Assembly: GCF_902833085.1 (NCBI RefSeq)
Contig: NZ_CADFEB010000005.1
Coordinates: 248,001 to 312,000, forward strand
DNA from: Burkholderia ubonensis
GTDB taxonomy: Bacteria > Pseudomonadota > Gammaproteobacteria > Burkholderiales > Burkholderiaceae
Length of the DNA: 64,000 bases
Reading direction: 5' to 3'
The notes beneath the pieces are model-generated. The model was not told the DNA's origin, did not search any database, and worked only from the letters and a program-made list of their open reading frames with translations. This document shows, in pieces, positions 9,281-17,686 of this stretch (its first letter is position 1; each line of letters begins with the position of its first letter). The translations under genes and the position numbers were made by a program.

Positions 9281-10312
9281 ATGCGGCTGAAAGTGGGAGA
9301 ACTGGCGAAACGCAGCGGGCTGACCGTCCGCACGCTTCATCACTATCACGCAATCGGTCTGCTGACGCCTTCGGCGCGCGCCGACAACGGCTACCGGCTG
9401 TACGACCGCGACGACATCGCCCGGCTCCACCAGATCCAGGCCCTGCGTCGCTTCGGACTGTCGCTCGCCGAAATCGGCGACTACCTGAACCAGTCCGGCG
9501 CCCCGCTCGTCGACCTCGTCGCGAAGCAGATCACGCTGCTCGACCGTCAGATCGAACAGAGCGCGCAGTTGCGCGAGCGGCTCGTGCGCCTGCACGCGCA
9601 GCTCGCCGAAGGCACGGAGCCGGAACTGGCCGATTGGCTCACCACCCTGGAGTTGATGACCGTGTACGACAAATATTTCTCCGAGGAAGAACTCGCACGC
9701 ATGCCGATGTACCGCAAGAGCCAGACCGGCGACGCGGAATGGATCGCGCTCGTCGCCGACGTGCGCGCGCTATATGACACGGGCGTGCCGCCCGAGGACG
9801 AACGCGTGCGCGCGCTCGCCGACCGCTGGATGACGCTGCTCGTGCGCGACACGAACAACGACCCGCGGCTGTTGGCGAAACTGAACCTGATGCACGAACG
9901 CGAGCCGTCGATGCAGACGCAGACCGGCATCTCGACCGCGTTGCGCGACTACGTGCTGCGCGCGGTGGCCGAAACGAAGATGCGGATCTTCGAGCAGTAC
10001 CTCACGCCGGACGAGATCCGCTTCATGCGCGCGCACTACGGTGAGCGTGCGATGGAATGGCCGCAGTTGATGGCCGACGTGCGCGATGCGATCGACGCGG
10101 GTGCACGGCCCGATTCGCACGAGGCCCGCGCGCTCGCGCGGCGCTGGCTCGACCTGTTCCGCAGCTATGCGGGCGACGATCCGGCCACGCACGCGAAATT
10201 CCGCCACGCGATGATGAACGAGCCGGCGCTGACGAAGGACGCGTGGGCCGACGAGACGCTGCTCGGCTTCATGCGGCAGGCGATGGCGCAATTGAGTCCG
10301 CAGCAGCATTGA
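9281..10312 (+). CDS. MerR family regulator with two TipAS-like repeats
   Basis: A 343-residue regulator. The N-terminal winged helix-turn-helix (residues 1-70: LAKRSGLTVRTLHHYHAIGL, then NGYRLYDRDDI) is followed by a dimerisation helix to about residue 110. The C-terminal half contains two similar copies of a TipAS-like ligand domain, roughly residues 135-230 and 240-340. Each has the pattern E-W-x-x-L-x-A-D-V-R, then L-A-x-R-W, then a D-P-x-x-x-A-K and E-P motif. TipAS domains bind hydrophobic peptides or drugs in TipA-type regulators. GGAGG lies seven bases upstream of the ATG. Its position next to the pump is suggestive, but the operon between them is terminated. Confidence 0.9.
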   Translation: MRLKVGELAKRSGLTVRTLHHYHAIGLLTPSARADNGYRLYDRDDIARLHQIQALRRFGLSLAEIGDYLNQSGAPLVDLVAKQITLLDRQIEQSAQLRERLVRLHAQLAEGTEPELADWLTTLELMTVYDKYFSEEELARMPMYRKSQTGDAEWIALVADVRALYDTGVPPEDERVRALADRWMTLLVRDTNNDPRLLAKLNLMHEREPSMQTQTGISTALRDYVLRAVAETKMRIFEQYLTPDEIRFMRAHYGERAMEWPQLMADVRDAIDAGARPDSHEARALARRWLDLFRSYAGDDPATHAKFRHAMMNEPALTKDAWADETLLGFMRQAMAQLSPQQH

Positions 10313-10321
10313 GCGAGGTTT

Positions 10322-10356
10322 GGCCGGGCCACATGCTCACCGCATGCGGCCCGGCC
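10322..10356. terminator. Hairpin between convergent genes
   Basis: GGCCGGGCC (10322-10330) pairs perfectly with GGCCCGGCC (10348-10356); the loop holds a further GCATG...CGCATGC pairing. It sits between the rightward MerR gene and the leftward secreted-protein gene and could serve both. There is no T tract beyond CTTG. Confidence 0.45.
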
Positions 10357-10385
10357 GCTTGACGGACCGGACGGGATGCGCGCGC

Positions 10386-10913
10386 TTACGGATAAGCGCG
10401 CAGGCTGACGCCGCGCCAGTGCTTCGTCATGTAGCGGAGAAACGCGGGGTTGGCCTTCAGGTCCGCGTTCGGGACGGGCCGCGCGCCGCCGTCCATGAAC
10501 TTGCCCTGCATCGTGATGAGTTCCTCGCCGCGCAGCACGTATTTCCGGCCCTGATCGATCAGGAAGTACTTGACCTCGTCGGGGCTGACATCGCCGCGGC
10601 AGCCGATCTTGTACGCGAACAGGAACTGCTTGCGGCCGTTGCCGAGCAGGTCGAGCATTTCGACCGACGACGGCACGACGTCGAGAACCTTGTCCAGATC
10701 GCATGCCGTCACGTCGTCGCGCACCTTCCAGTCCGGCTGTCCGTTCAGCGTCCCGACGATCCTCAGCTGCGCGCCGTCCGGCCGCGGGGTCTGGGTGATC
10801 GTGACCGCGTGCGCGCCGGTCGTGTCGGTCCAGGTGTACTCGGCTGCGTGAGCGGCGTGGCTGAAGAGCATGGCGGCGATCGCGGGCCATGCGTAGTGGA
10901 AGCTTGTTTTCAT
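10386..10913 (-). CDS. Secreted protein of unknown function
   Basis: A 175-residue protein with a clear Sec signal (MKTSFHYAWPAIAAMLFSHAAHA, cleavage after AHA) and no further membrane segment. The mature part is hydrophilic and has two cysteines (in TACDL and KIGCRGD), which may form a disulfide. It starts EYTWTDTTGAHAVTITQTPR, suggesting a beta-rich periplasmic domain. I do not recognise the family. It is the last of a leftward run that includes the TonB-like protein and the HTH/DUF2975 pair, 75 bases after the preceding gene. Confidence 0.75.
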   Translation of the reverse strand: MKTSFHYAWPAIAAMLFSHAAHAAEYTWTDTTGAHAVTITQTPRPDGAQLRIVGTLNGQPDWKVRDDVTACDLDKVLDVVPSSVEMLDLLGNGRKQFLFAYKIGCRGDVSPDEVKYFLIDQGRKYVLRGEELITMQGKFMDGGARPVPNADLKANPAFLRYMTKHWRGVSLRAYP

Positions 10914-10987
10914 TGTGACGGCGAATCGCGGAATGGACGCGCCATTATCCCGAAAGGTGCAAGCTGCCGCCATGCGACGCACGCCGC

Positions 10988-11689
10988 TCACCACTTGCAG
11001 CCGGTATCGCGCACCGCGTCGATCGCGAGCGCCGGAATCGCGAGCAGCCCCATTCCCGCATACGCATTGCGGCAGTCGGCACGGCGCGCCTCCGACATCC
11101 CGCGCGCGAGCGTGGCGTCCGCCGTCGCCCGCCTCGACACGCCCGCGCCGGACGAGGCCCCCAACCCGCTGATGGTCGCGGCCGCCGGACTGCGCCGGCT
11201 CGTTCGCGGCGCGCCGATCGCATCCAGGTCGCGCCGCCAGTCGACGTCGGGCGCCGGCGCGTCGGCCGGGCCGCTTTCGCGGGCGCTCACGGTGTCCGCA
11301 CGCGTGACGGCCTCCGCTTTCGCCATTCGCGTCGCCGCTGCGGTCGAACGCGCCGGCACGCGTGTCGCCATGCTCGCGCCCCGGTCGCGCAGCGGGCGCG
11401 CGCCGCCGGACCCGGCCGCATCCGTCCGGCCCCGAGCCGGTGCGATCGTCGCCGGCTCGCGCGGCGGCTGCGCCGGCGTCTGCATCGGAATCAGCTCGAC
11501 GCTCAGCGCCCGCCTGGCCGTGTCCGCCACCGGCAGTCTCGCGGCGCGCTCGGCCATCGACGCCGACCGCAGCGCCAGCCAGCCGAGCAGATGGAGCGAC
11601 GCCACGACGACGAACGCCAGCACGCCGACGCCCAGCCGCTGCCGCTGCCGCAGCGTATCGACCTTGCCGACCGCCACGTTTCCCGTCAT
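10988..11689 (-). CDS. Single-pass inner-membrane protein with long disordered linker, TonB-like topology
   Basis: A 233-residue protein with a short cytoplasmic basic N-terminus (KVDTLRQRQR), one membrane helix (about residues 20-40) and then a ~150-residue Ala/Arg/Thr/Pro-rich region with no clear fold. The last ~35 residues form a compact conserved-looking segment with two cysteines (ADCRNAYAGMGLLAIPALAI, then DTGCKW). The layout of anchor, periplasm-spanning linker and small C-terminal domain is TonB-like, but the TonB box and C-terminal motif are not evident, so I do not call it TonB. It lies 27 bases downstream of the HTH gene, so co-transcription is likely. Confidence 0.65.
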   Translation of the reverse strand: MTGNVAVGKVDTLRQRQRLGVGVLAFVVVASLHLLGWLALRSASMAERAARLPVADTARRALSVELIPMQTPAQPPREPATIAPARGRTDAAGSGGARPLRDRGASMATRVPARSTAAATRMAKAEAVTRADTVSARESGPADAPAPDVDWRRDLDAIGAPRTSRRSPAAATISGLGASSGAGVSRRATADATLARGMSEARRADCRNAYAGMGLLAIPALAIDAVRDTGCKW

Positions 11690-11716
11690 GCCCGAACCGC
11701 GCGTTTGCGCGACGCG

Positions 11717-11941
11717 TCAGCCCGCGTCGGCGACATCGTCGTCGCTGAATGCGAGCAGATCGCCGGGCTGGCAATCGAGATGGCGGCAGATCGCCTCGAG
11801 CGTCGCGAAGCGAATCCCCTTGACCTTCCCCTGCTTGAGCAGCGACAGGTTCTGTTCGGTGATGCCGACGGCCGCCGCGAGGTCCTTCGAGCGGACCTTG
11901 CGGGTCGCGAGCATCACGTCGAGCTTGACGATGATCGGCAT
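11717..11941 (-). CDS. Small Cro/C1-type HTH regulator (YozG-like) paired with a DUF2975 protein
   Basis: A 74-residue DNA-binding protein consisting of just a Cro/C1 helix-turn-helix (LDVMLATRKVRSKDLAAAVG, then TEQNLSLLKQGK) followed by FATLEAICRHLDCQPGDLL and a short acidic tail. This family typically sits beside a DUF2975 membrane protein, as here (10 bases between). It probably represses its own operon from the dyads upstream of the DUF2975 gene. Confidence 0.88.
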   Translation of the reverse strand: MPIIVKLDVMLATRKVRSKDLAAAVGITEQNLSLLKQGKVKGIRFATLEAICRHLDCQPGDLLAFSDDDVADAG

Positions 11942-11951
11942 CGCGCGCGCC

Positions 11952-12515
11952 TCACACGAATTGCCGGTGCTCGGCGTCGAGCGCGCTCGCCTGCCGCAGG
12001 ATGTGCGCGATCACGAGGATGCAGGCCGAGGTGAACAACGCGACGACATACGGCATGCCAATGCTGATCGTGACGACACGGTGTCCGGCCGGCTCGCGCA
12101 TCGTCGCCCACATGCTCAGGAGCGGCTCGCACACGATGCTCAGCAGGACCCACAGACCGACCGCGCGCCCCATCTTGCCGAGGTGCCCGGCGGCGTCCGC
12201 CGAGAAATAATCGCCGCCCGCGTAGCCGCGGAACAGCAGGCGCAGATGACGCAGGCCGCTCGCCAGCGCGACGAGCGGCACGCTCGACAGCACGATGCCG
12301 CCGGCCTTCTGCCACCACGGAAACGCGGCGACGTCGACGCCGAGCCCGGCGATCAGCGAATCGGTCAGGCCGAAGCCGAGGCCCGCGCCGGACGGCGTCG
12401 CATTCAGCGACGGCGCCACCCAGCATGCGGCGTTGAGCAGCATCATCGCGACGATGAACCAGAGCGTGACGGCAGCCATCCGCTGGCTGACACGGGCAAT
12501 GCGATCGGCAGGCAT
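11952..12515 (-). CDS. DUF2975 domain integral membrane protein
   Basis: A 187-residue protein with four predicted membrane helices, of the DUF2975 family whose members are encoded next to small YozG-type HTH regulators. Function is unknown; the pairing suggests a membrane sensor or partner for the regulator. The ATG at 12515 is chosen over the upstream ATG at 12542 because GAGGAA lies seven bases before it. A promoter with operator-like dyads is found just upstream (12549-12588). Confidence 0.82.
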   Translation of the reverse strand: MPADRIARVSQRMAAVTLWFIVAMMLLNAACWVAPSLNATPSGAGLGFGLTDSLIAGLGVDVAAFPWWQKAGGIVLSSVPLVALASGLRHLRLLFRGYAGGDYFSADAAGHLGKMGRAVGLWVLLSIVCEPLLSMWATMREPAGHRVVTISIGMPYVVALFTSACILVIAHILRQASALDAEHRQFV

Positions 12516-12548
12516 GCGAATTCCTCGCGGTAGGGAGAACATGCCCGG

Positions 12549-12588
12549 ATTCTAAGCGATGAATTATCGTAAAACAATCATTAATGAT
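12549..12588 (-). promoter_or_regulatory. Sigma-70 promoter with overlapping operator dyads for the DUF2975/HTH operon
   Basis: Reading leftward: TTGTTT (12577-12572), 17 bases, then TAGAAT (12554-12549), a good -10. Two perfect dyads overlap it: CGAT-GAATT-ATCG inside the spacer (12557-12569) and ATCATTAATGAT at the -35 edge (12577-12588). The whole is framed by CCCGGA (12543-12548) and TCCGGG (12591-12596). It is the most AT-rich patch in the neighbourhood. The arrangement fits autorepression by the small HTH protein. Confidence 0.5.
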
Positions 12589-12642
12589 CGTCCGGGTTTT
12601 AATATTTGTCGCAATGCATGCATATGCGGCGATCGGGTGCCG

Positions 12643-14022
12643 TCACGCGTCCCGCGTCGCGATCCCGAGCGCGCGCAGCCGCCGGTACAGCGTGCGCTCG
12701 CTCAGCCCGACGCGCTCGGCGAGCGCGCGCCGCGTGCCGCGGAACGAGCGCGCGATCCGCACGAGTTCGTCGTCGGACGGCGCGCGCGACGCGTCCGGCA
12801 GCCGCGACGCCGCGTCCGCAAACGCGACTTCGTCCGGCAGGTGCTCGACGCGGATCGTGCCGTCGTCCGCGAACAGGCATGCGCGTTCGAGCACGTTGCG
12901 CAATTCGCGGATGTTGCCGGGCCACGCATAGGCGTCGAGGCACGCGCGCGCGGCGTCGGTCAGCGTGTGCGGCGCGGCGAGCGCGTCGCCCGCCGCGGCG
13001 CGCGCGTTCGCGATCCGCCGCAGGATCGACGCGGCCAGCAGCGCGACGTCGCCGTGCCGCTCGCGCAAGGCCGGCAGGTGAATCGGAAACGCGTTGATCC
13101 GGTAATAGAGATCCTGCCGGAACCGGCCGTCGTCGATCATCGCGCGCAGCGGCTTGTGGGTGGCGGCGACCAGCCGGAAATCCGCGCGCAGCGTCTCGAC
13201 GCCGCCGACGCGCCGGAACGTGCCCGACTCGATCAGCCGCAGCAGCTTCACCTGCATCGGCAGCGGCACGTCGCCGATCTCGTCGAGAAACAGCGTGCCG
13301 CCCTGCGCGGTTTCGACGAGGCCCGGCTTGCGCGCCGCCGCGCCCGTAAACGCGCCCTTCTCGTAGCCGAACAGCTCGCTTTCGAACAGCGTCTCGGCGA
13401 TCCCCGAGCAATCGACCACGACGAACGGCCCCATCGCCCGCGCGCTCGCCTCGTGCAGCGCCCGCGCGAACAGTTCCTTGCCGGTGCCCGACTCGCCGAG
13501 CAACAGCACCGGCAGCAGCGACGGCGCGACGCGCTGCAGCGCGCCGAGCGCCGCGTTGAACGCGTCCGAGCCGCCGACGAGCCCTTGCGCGCTCGGCTGC
13601 GCGGACGCGCTCTTCAGCGTCGTCAGCCGCTCGACGTACGCGATCACGTCGCCCGCCGCATCGAAGATCGGGCGCAGCTCGACGTCGACGTGCTCGGGGC
13701 CGCGCGGCGTGTGATGGATGTGCAGCACGCGGTCGGCGCCGCGCGATTCGAGCGCCTGCTTCATCGGGCAGTGCTCGCCCGCCTGGTCGCACGGCACGTC
13801 GTAGTGGTGCGACACGCGGTAGCAATGCCGGCCCACGTGCTCGACGCCCGCGACGCCGAACTGCCGCCGGTACGCGCCGTTCGCCGCAAGGATCCGGTAG
13901 TCGGGATCGACCACGATCATCGGCTGCGGATCGTGTTCGAGGTAGGAGACGAGCGCGCCCACGTCGGGCGCGGCGCCGCGCGGCTGTGCGGGAACGATCG
14001 GGATGATGTCGTGCTGGCTCAT
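12643..14022 (-). CDS. fisR: FisR, sigma-54-dependent activator sensing reactive sulfane sulfur
   Basis: A 459-residue enhancer-binding protein: N-terminal PAS-like sensor (about residues 25-135), AAA+ domain (about 150-385; Walker A GESGTGKE, the sigma-54 contact loop GAFTGA, arginine-rich RRVGG) and a C-terminal Fis-type HTH ([20 protein letters not shown]). The sensor carries Cys67, Cys78 and Cys85, the same 11- and 7-residue spacing as the three polysulfide-sensing cysteines described for Cupriavidus FisR (C53, C64, C71). It is divergent from persulfide dioxygenase and SQR genes, exactly the targets known for FisR. Repeats at 14053-14088 may be its binding site. Confidence 0.93.
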   Translation of the reverse strand: MSQHDIIPIVPAQPRGAAPDVGALVSYLEHDPQPMIVVDPDYRILAANGAYRRQFGVAGVEHVGRHCYRVSHHYDVPCDQAGEHCPMKQALESRGADRVLHIHHTPRGPEHVDVELRPIFDAAGDVIAYVERLTTLKSASAQPSAQGLVGGSDAFNAALGALQRVAPSLLPVLLLGESGTGKELFARALHEASARAMGPFVVVDCSGIAETLFESELFGYEKGAFTGAAARKPGLVETAQGGTLFLDEIGDVPLPMQVKLLRLIESGTFRRVGGVETLRADFRLVAATHKPLRAMIDDGRFRQDLYYRINAFPIHLPALRERHGDVALLAASILRRIANARAAAGDALAAPHTLTDAARACLDAYAWPGNIRELRNVLERACLFADDGTIRVEHLPDEVAFADAASRLPDASRAPSDDELVRIARSFRGTRRALAERVGLSERTLYRRLRALGIATRDA

Positions 14023-14052
14023 GGTCGGGTTCGGCGGGATCTGTCATGCGAA

Positions 14053-14088
14053 CTGCCAATTCTGCCATGACACTGCCGGAACTGGCAG
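14053..14088. promoter_or_regulatory. Candidate FisR upstream activating sequence
   Basis: Three CTGCC elements (14053, 14062, 14073) and an inverted GGCAG (14084-14088) lie between fisR and the dioxygenase gene. The last two form a CTGCC-N6-GGCAG dyad. They are about 110-145 bases upstream of the sigma-54 promoter, the usual distance for an enhancer-binding protein site, and just upstream of fisR itself. Assignment to FisR is inferred. Confidence 0.4.
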
Positions 14089-14196
14089 CACGCATGCGCC
14101 GGCAGGTTGCGCGCGGCGCCGCCCGCCGCGTGCCCGATGGTAAAAACCCGAACTGAATCAAGCCTCTGGCGCGTTCCCCGGTGCGTTACGGCCGCC

Positions 14197-14212
14197 TGGC
14201 ACGGTTTTTGTA
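14197..14212 (+). promoter_or_regulatory. Sigma-54 (-24/-12) promoter of the sulfide-oxidation operon
   Basis: TGGCACG-N4-TTGTA matches the sigma-54 consensus TGGCACG-N4-TTGCW at all but one position (C to T in the -12 element), with correct GG-to-G(C) spacing. It lies 42 bases upstream of the dioxygenase start, and an enhancer-binding protein gene is encoded divergently. Confidence 0.75.
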
Positions 14213-14253
14213 CTACCGGACGTCGATTGCAGAACCTGAATGAGGACGATCCC

Positions 14254-15138
14254 GTGAGCAACCTGCCCGTCATGTCGGTCGAAGGCTTCTTCGACCCGGC
14301 GACCAGCACCATCAGTTACCTGCTGCTCGATACGACGAGCCGCGAATGTGCGCTGATCGACAGCGTGCTCGACTACGACCCGAAGTCGGGGCGCACGCGC
14401 ACCGCCAGCGCCGACCGGCTGCTTGCGCGCGTCGCCGAGCTCGGCGCGACGGTGCGCTGGCTGCTGGAGACGCACGTGCACGCCGACCACCTGTCGGCGG
14501 CGCCGTACCTGAAGGCGCGCATCGGCGGCGCGATCGCGATCGGCGCGCAGGTGCGACGCGTGCAGCATGTGTTCGGCCGGCTGTTCAATGCGGGTGCCGG
14601 CTTCGCGAGCGACGGCAGCCAGTTCGACCGGCTGCTCGACGACGGCGACGTGCTGCCGCTCGGCGCGCTGTCGATCCGCGCGCTGCACACGCCCGGCCAC
14701 ACGCCGGCGTGCCTGACCTACTGCGTCGACGACGGTGAGCAACGCGCCGCGTTCGTCGGCGACACGCTGTTCATGCCCGACTACGGCACCGCGCGCTGCG
14801 ACTTCCCCGGAGGCGACGCGCGCACGCTGTACCGGTCGATCGCGCGCGTGCTCGGCCTGCCCGCCGACACGCGCCTCTACATGTGCCACGACTACCCGCC
14901 CGGCGGCCGCGACGTGCAGTACATGAGCACCGTCGCCGAGCAGCGGCGCGCGAACGTGCACGTGCGCGACGGCGTGACCGAGGACGACTTCGCCGCGATG
15001 CGCACCGCGCGCGACGCGACGCTCGACATGCCGGTGCTGATGCTGCCGTCGGTGCAGGTCAACATGCGCGCGGGCCACCTGCCCGAACCCGAAGACAACG
15101 GCGTGCGCTACCTGAAGATCCCGCTCGACGCGATCTGA
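14254..15138 (+). CDS. pdo: Persulfide dioxygenase (ETHE1-like metallo-beta-lactamase fold)
   Basis: A 294-residue non-heme iron enzyme that oxidises glutathione persulfide to sulfite and glutathione. The metal-binding motifs are THVHADHLSAA (HxHxDH), HTPGHTPACL, the Asp in FVGDTLFMPD and the C-terminal CHDYPPGG. The GTG at 14254 is selected because GAGGA lies seven bases upstream; an in-frame ATG at 14272 would drop six residues. It is first in an operon with the DUF442-SQR fusion (36 bases downstream) and the exporter, and is driven by a sigma-54 promoter under FisR. Confidence 0.93.
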   Translation: MSNLPVMSVEGFFDPATSTISYLLLDTTSRECALIDSVLDYDPKSGRTRTASADRLLARVAELGATVRWLLETHVHADHLSAAPYLKARIGGAIAIGAQVRRVQHVFGRLFNAGAGFASDGSQFDRLLDDGDVLPLGALSIRALHTPGHTPACLTYCVDDGEQRAAFVGDTLFMPDYGTARCDFPGGDARTLYRSIARVLGLPADTRLYMCHDYPPGGRDVQYMSTVAEQRRANVHVRDGVTEDDFAAMRTARDATLDMPVLMLPSVQVNMRAGHLPEPEDNGVRYLKIPLDAI

Positions 15139-15174
15139 GCGCCCCGCCGCCGCCCCAACCGAAGGACCCACAAA

Positions 15175-16842
15175 ATGAACATCCGCAAGCTGACCGACAC
15201 GCTGTCGGTCTCGCCCCAGATCACGGCGGCCGACCTGCCCGCGCTGCACGCCGCGGGCTTCCGTGCGATCGTCTGCAACCGCCCGGACGGCGAAGGCCCG
15301 GACCAGCCGACCGTCGCCGAGATTCGCGCGGCCGCCGCGCCGCTCGGCATCGCCGTGCACGACCTGCCGGTCGATTCCGGCAAGGTCACCGACGATCAGG
15401 CCGCGCGCTTCGGCGCGCTCATCGCGTCGCTCCCCGCGCCGGTGCTCGCGTACTGCCGCACCGGCACGCGCTCGGCGACGCTGTGGGCGCTGTCGCAGGC
15501 GGGCCTGCGGCCGTTGAACGACATCGTCGCGACGGCCGCCGCGGCCGGCTACGACCTGGCCGGCATCGCGCCGCGCGTCGCGGCGCGCGGCCAGCGCGCG
15601 ACGCAGGCCGTCGACGCCCGGCACGACATCGTGATCGTCGGCGCGGGCGCGGCCGGCCTCGCGGTCGCCTCGAGCCTGCTCGCGCGCGACCGGTCGCTCG
15701 ACATCGTCGTGATCGATCCCGCCGACGTGCATTACTACCAGCCCGGCTGGACGATGGTCGGCGCGGGCGTGTTCCGGCCGGAGACGACCGCGCGCCGGAT
15801 GTCCGACGTGCTGCCGCGCGGCGTGCGCTGGATCCAGGCGGCCGTGGCCGGCTTCGAGCCGGACGCGCATGCGGTCGTGCTCGACGGCTGCCGGCGGATC
15901 GGCTACCGGCAGCTCGTCGTCTGCCCCGGCCTCAAGCTCGACTGGCATGCGATCGACGGCCTCGCCGACACGCTCGGCCGCAACGGCGTCACGTCGAACT
16001 ACCGCTACGATCTCGCGCCGTACACGTGGCAACTCGTCCGCGAATTCCAGGGCGGCCGCGCGCTGTTCACGCAGCCGCCGATGCCGATCAAGTGCGCGGG
16101 CGCGCCGCAGAAGGCGATGTATCTCGCGTGCGACCACTGGCTGCGCTCGGGCCGGCTCGGCGCGGCGAACGTCGAGTTCTGCAATGCGGGCGCCGCGCTG
16201 TTCGGCGTCGCCGACTACGTGCCCGCGTTGATGGAATACGTGAAGCGCTACGACATCGGGCTGTCGTTCGGCCACAACCTCGTCGCAATCGACGGGCCCG
16301 CACGCCGCGCGACGTTCCGGCGCACGCTGCCCGACGGCGGCGCGGAAACCGTCGAGCGCGAGTTCGACATGATCCACGTTGTGCCGCCGCAGAAGGCGCC
16401 CGATTTCGTGCGCGCGAGCCCGCTCGCCGACGCGGCCGGCTGGATCGACGTCGATCCGGCCACGCTGCGGCACAAGCGCTTTCCGGACGTGTTCGCGCTC
16501 GGCGACGCGACCAACACGACCAACGCGAAAACCGCCGCCGCCGCGCGCAAGCAGGCGCCCGTCGTCGCGCACAACGTGCTCGCGGCGCTCGGCAAGGCGC
16601 AGGGCGACGCGGCCTACGACGGCTACGGCTCGTGCCCGCTGACCGTCGAGCGCGGCCGGATCGTGCTCGCCGAATTCCTGTACGGCGGCAAGGTCGCGCC
16701 GACCTTCCCCGCGTGGCTGATCGACGGCCGGCGTCCGTCGCGGCTCGCGTGGCTGCTGAAGGAGCGGTTGCTGCCGCCGCTCTACTGGAAGGCGATGCTC
16801 AAGGGCCGCGAATGGCTCGCGAAGCCGACCATCGCCGACTGA
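15175..16842 (+). CDS. DUF442 sulfurtransferase fused to sulfide:quinone oxidoreductase
   Basis: A 555-residue two-domain protein. Residues 1-130 are a TIGR01244/DUF442 rhodanese-like domain with the loop CRTGTRS (catalytic Cys94). Residues 148-555 are a flavoprotein SQR: FAD-binding VIVGAGAAG (about 153-161), cysteines Cys250 (VVCPGL) and Cys307 (IKCAGAP), a further Cys487 near the C-terminus and the second FAD motif ALGDATN. SQR oxidises sulfide to sulfane sulfur, delivering electrons to quinone. The attached sulfurtransferase probably moves that sulfur to glutathione for the dioxygenase upstream. The ATG has AAGGA ten bases before it. Confidence 0.92.
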   Translation: MNIRKLTDTLSVSPQITAADLPALHAAGFRAIVCNRPDGEGPDQPTVAEIRAAAAPLGIAVHDLPVDSGKVTDDQAARFGALIASLPAPVLAYCRTGTRSATLWALSQAGLRPLNDIVATAAAAGYDLAGIAPRVAARGQRATQAVDARHDIVIVGAGAAGLAVASSLLARDRSLDIVVIDPADVHYYQPGWTMVGAGVFRPETTARRMSDVLPRGVRWIQAAVAGFEPDAHAVVLDGCRRIGYRQLVVCPGLKLDWHAIDGLADTLGRNGVTSNYRYDLAPYTWQLVREFQGGRALFTQPPMPIKCAGAPQKAMYLACDHWLRSGRLGAANVEFCNAGAALFGVADYVPALMEYVKRYDIGLSFGHNLVAIDGPARRATFRRTLPDGGAETVEREFDMIHVVPPQKAPDFVRASPLADAAGWIDVDPATLRHKRFPDVFALGDATNTTNAKTAAAARKQAPVVAHNVLAALGKAQGDAAYDGYGSCPLTVERGRIVLAEFLYGGKVAPTFPAWLIDGRRPSRLAWLLKERLLPPLYWKAMLKGREWLAKPTIAD

Positions 16843-16864
16843 TCGTGCCCGACCGGATGACATC

Positions 16865-17671
16865 ATGCTGATCTCTCTCGTGCTGGGCGGCATCGTCGGC
16901 GCTGTGCTCGGGCTCACGGGCGCGGGCGGCGGCATTCTCGCCGTGCCCGCGCTCGTCGTCGGGATGGGCTGGCCGATGCAGCAGGCGACCCCGGTCGCGC
17001 TCGTCGCGGTGGCCGGCAGCGCCGCGCTCGGCGCGCTCGAAGGCTTTCGCCGCGGCCTCGTGCGCTATCGCGCGGCGTTCCTGATGGCCGCGGCCGGCGT
17101 GCCGCTCACGACGCTCGGCGTGCGGCTCGCGCACGTGCTGCCGCAACGCGTGCTGCTCGCGCTGTTCGCGGCGACGATGCTGGTCGTCGCCGGCCGGCTG
17201 CTGCGGCAAGCGCTGCGCACGCCTGGCGGCGCCGTGCAGGCTTCGCCGCTGTGCGTCGGCCGCGTGAACCCCGACACCGGCCGGCTCGTCTGGTCGTGGC
17301 CGGCCGGCCTCGCGCTCGCGTCGACCGGCGCGATGACCGGCCTGATGACGGGCCTGCTCGGCGTCGGCGGCGGCTTCGTGATCGTGCCGATGCTGCGCAA
17401 GTTCACCGACGTGTCGATGCACGGGATCGTCGCGACGTCGCTGATGGTGATCGCGCTGGTCGGCACGGGCGGCGTGTTCGCGACGCTCGCCGCCGGCACG
17501 CACGCGCCGCTCGACGTGACGCTGTGGTTCACCGCGACCACCGCGCTCGGGATGGCGGCCGGCCGCGGCGTGTCGCGCTTCCTGTCCGCGCGCCACGTGC
17601 AGGTCGGGTTCGCGGCCGCGCTCGTGTGTGTCGCGCTCGGGTTGCTTGTGAAGGCGGTGTTGGGTGGGTGA
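16865..17671 (+). CDS. TauE/SafE family sulfite/organosulfonate exporter-like permease
   Basis: A 268-residue membrane protein with about eight hydrophobic helices and the duplicated TauE/SafE motif (GLTGAGGGILAVPALVVGMG in the first half, GLLGVGGGFVIVPMLRKF in the second). Located 22 bases after the SQR fusion, it most likely exports sulfite produced by persulfide dioxygenase. Substrate is inferred from operon context. Confidence 0.88.
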   Translation: MLISLVLGGIVGAVLGLTGAGGGILAVPALVVGMGWPMQQATPVALVAVAGSAALGALEGFRRGLVRYRAAFLMAAAGVPLTTLGVRLAHVLPQRVLLALFAATMLVVAGRLLRQALRTPGGAVQASPLCVGRVNPDTGRLVWSWPAGLALASTGAMTGLMTGLLGVGGGFVIVPMLRKFTDVSMHGIVATSLMVIALVGTGGVFATLAAGTHAPLDVTLWFTATTALGMAAGRGVSRFLSARHVQVGFAAALVCVALGLLVKAVLGG

Positions 17672-17686
17672 GCGAAGGGGCGCACG

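Noticed and set aside
10988..11689. Calling this gene tonB
   Set aside because: Topology fits but neither a TonB C-terminal motif nor ExbB/ExbD partners are present.
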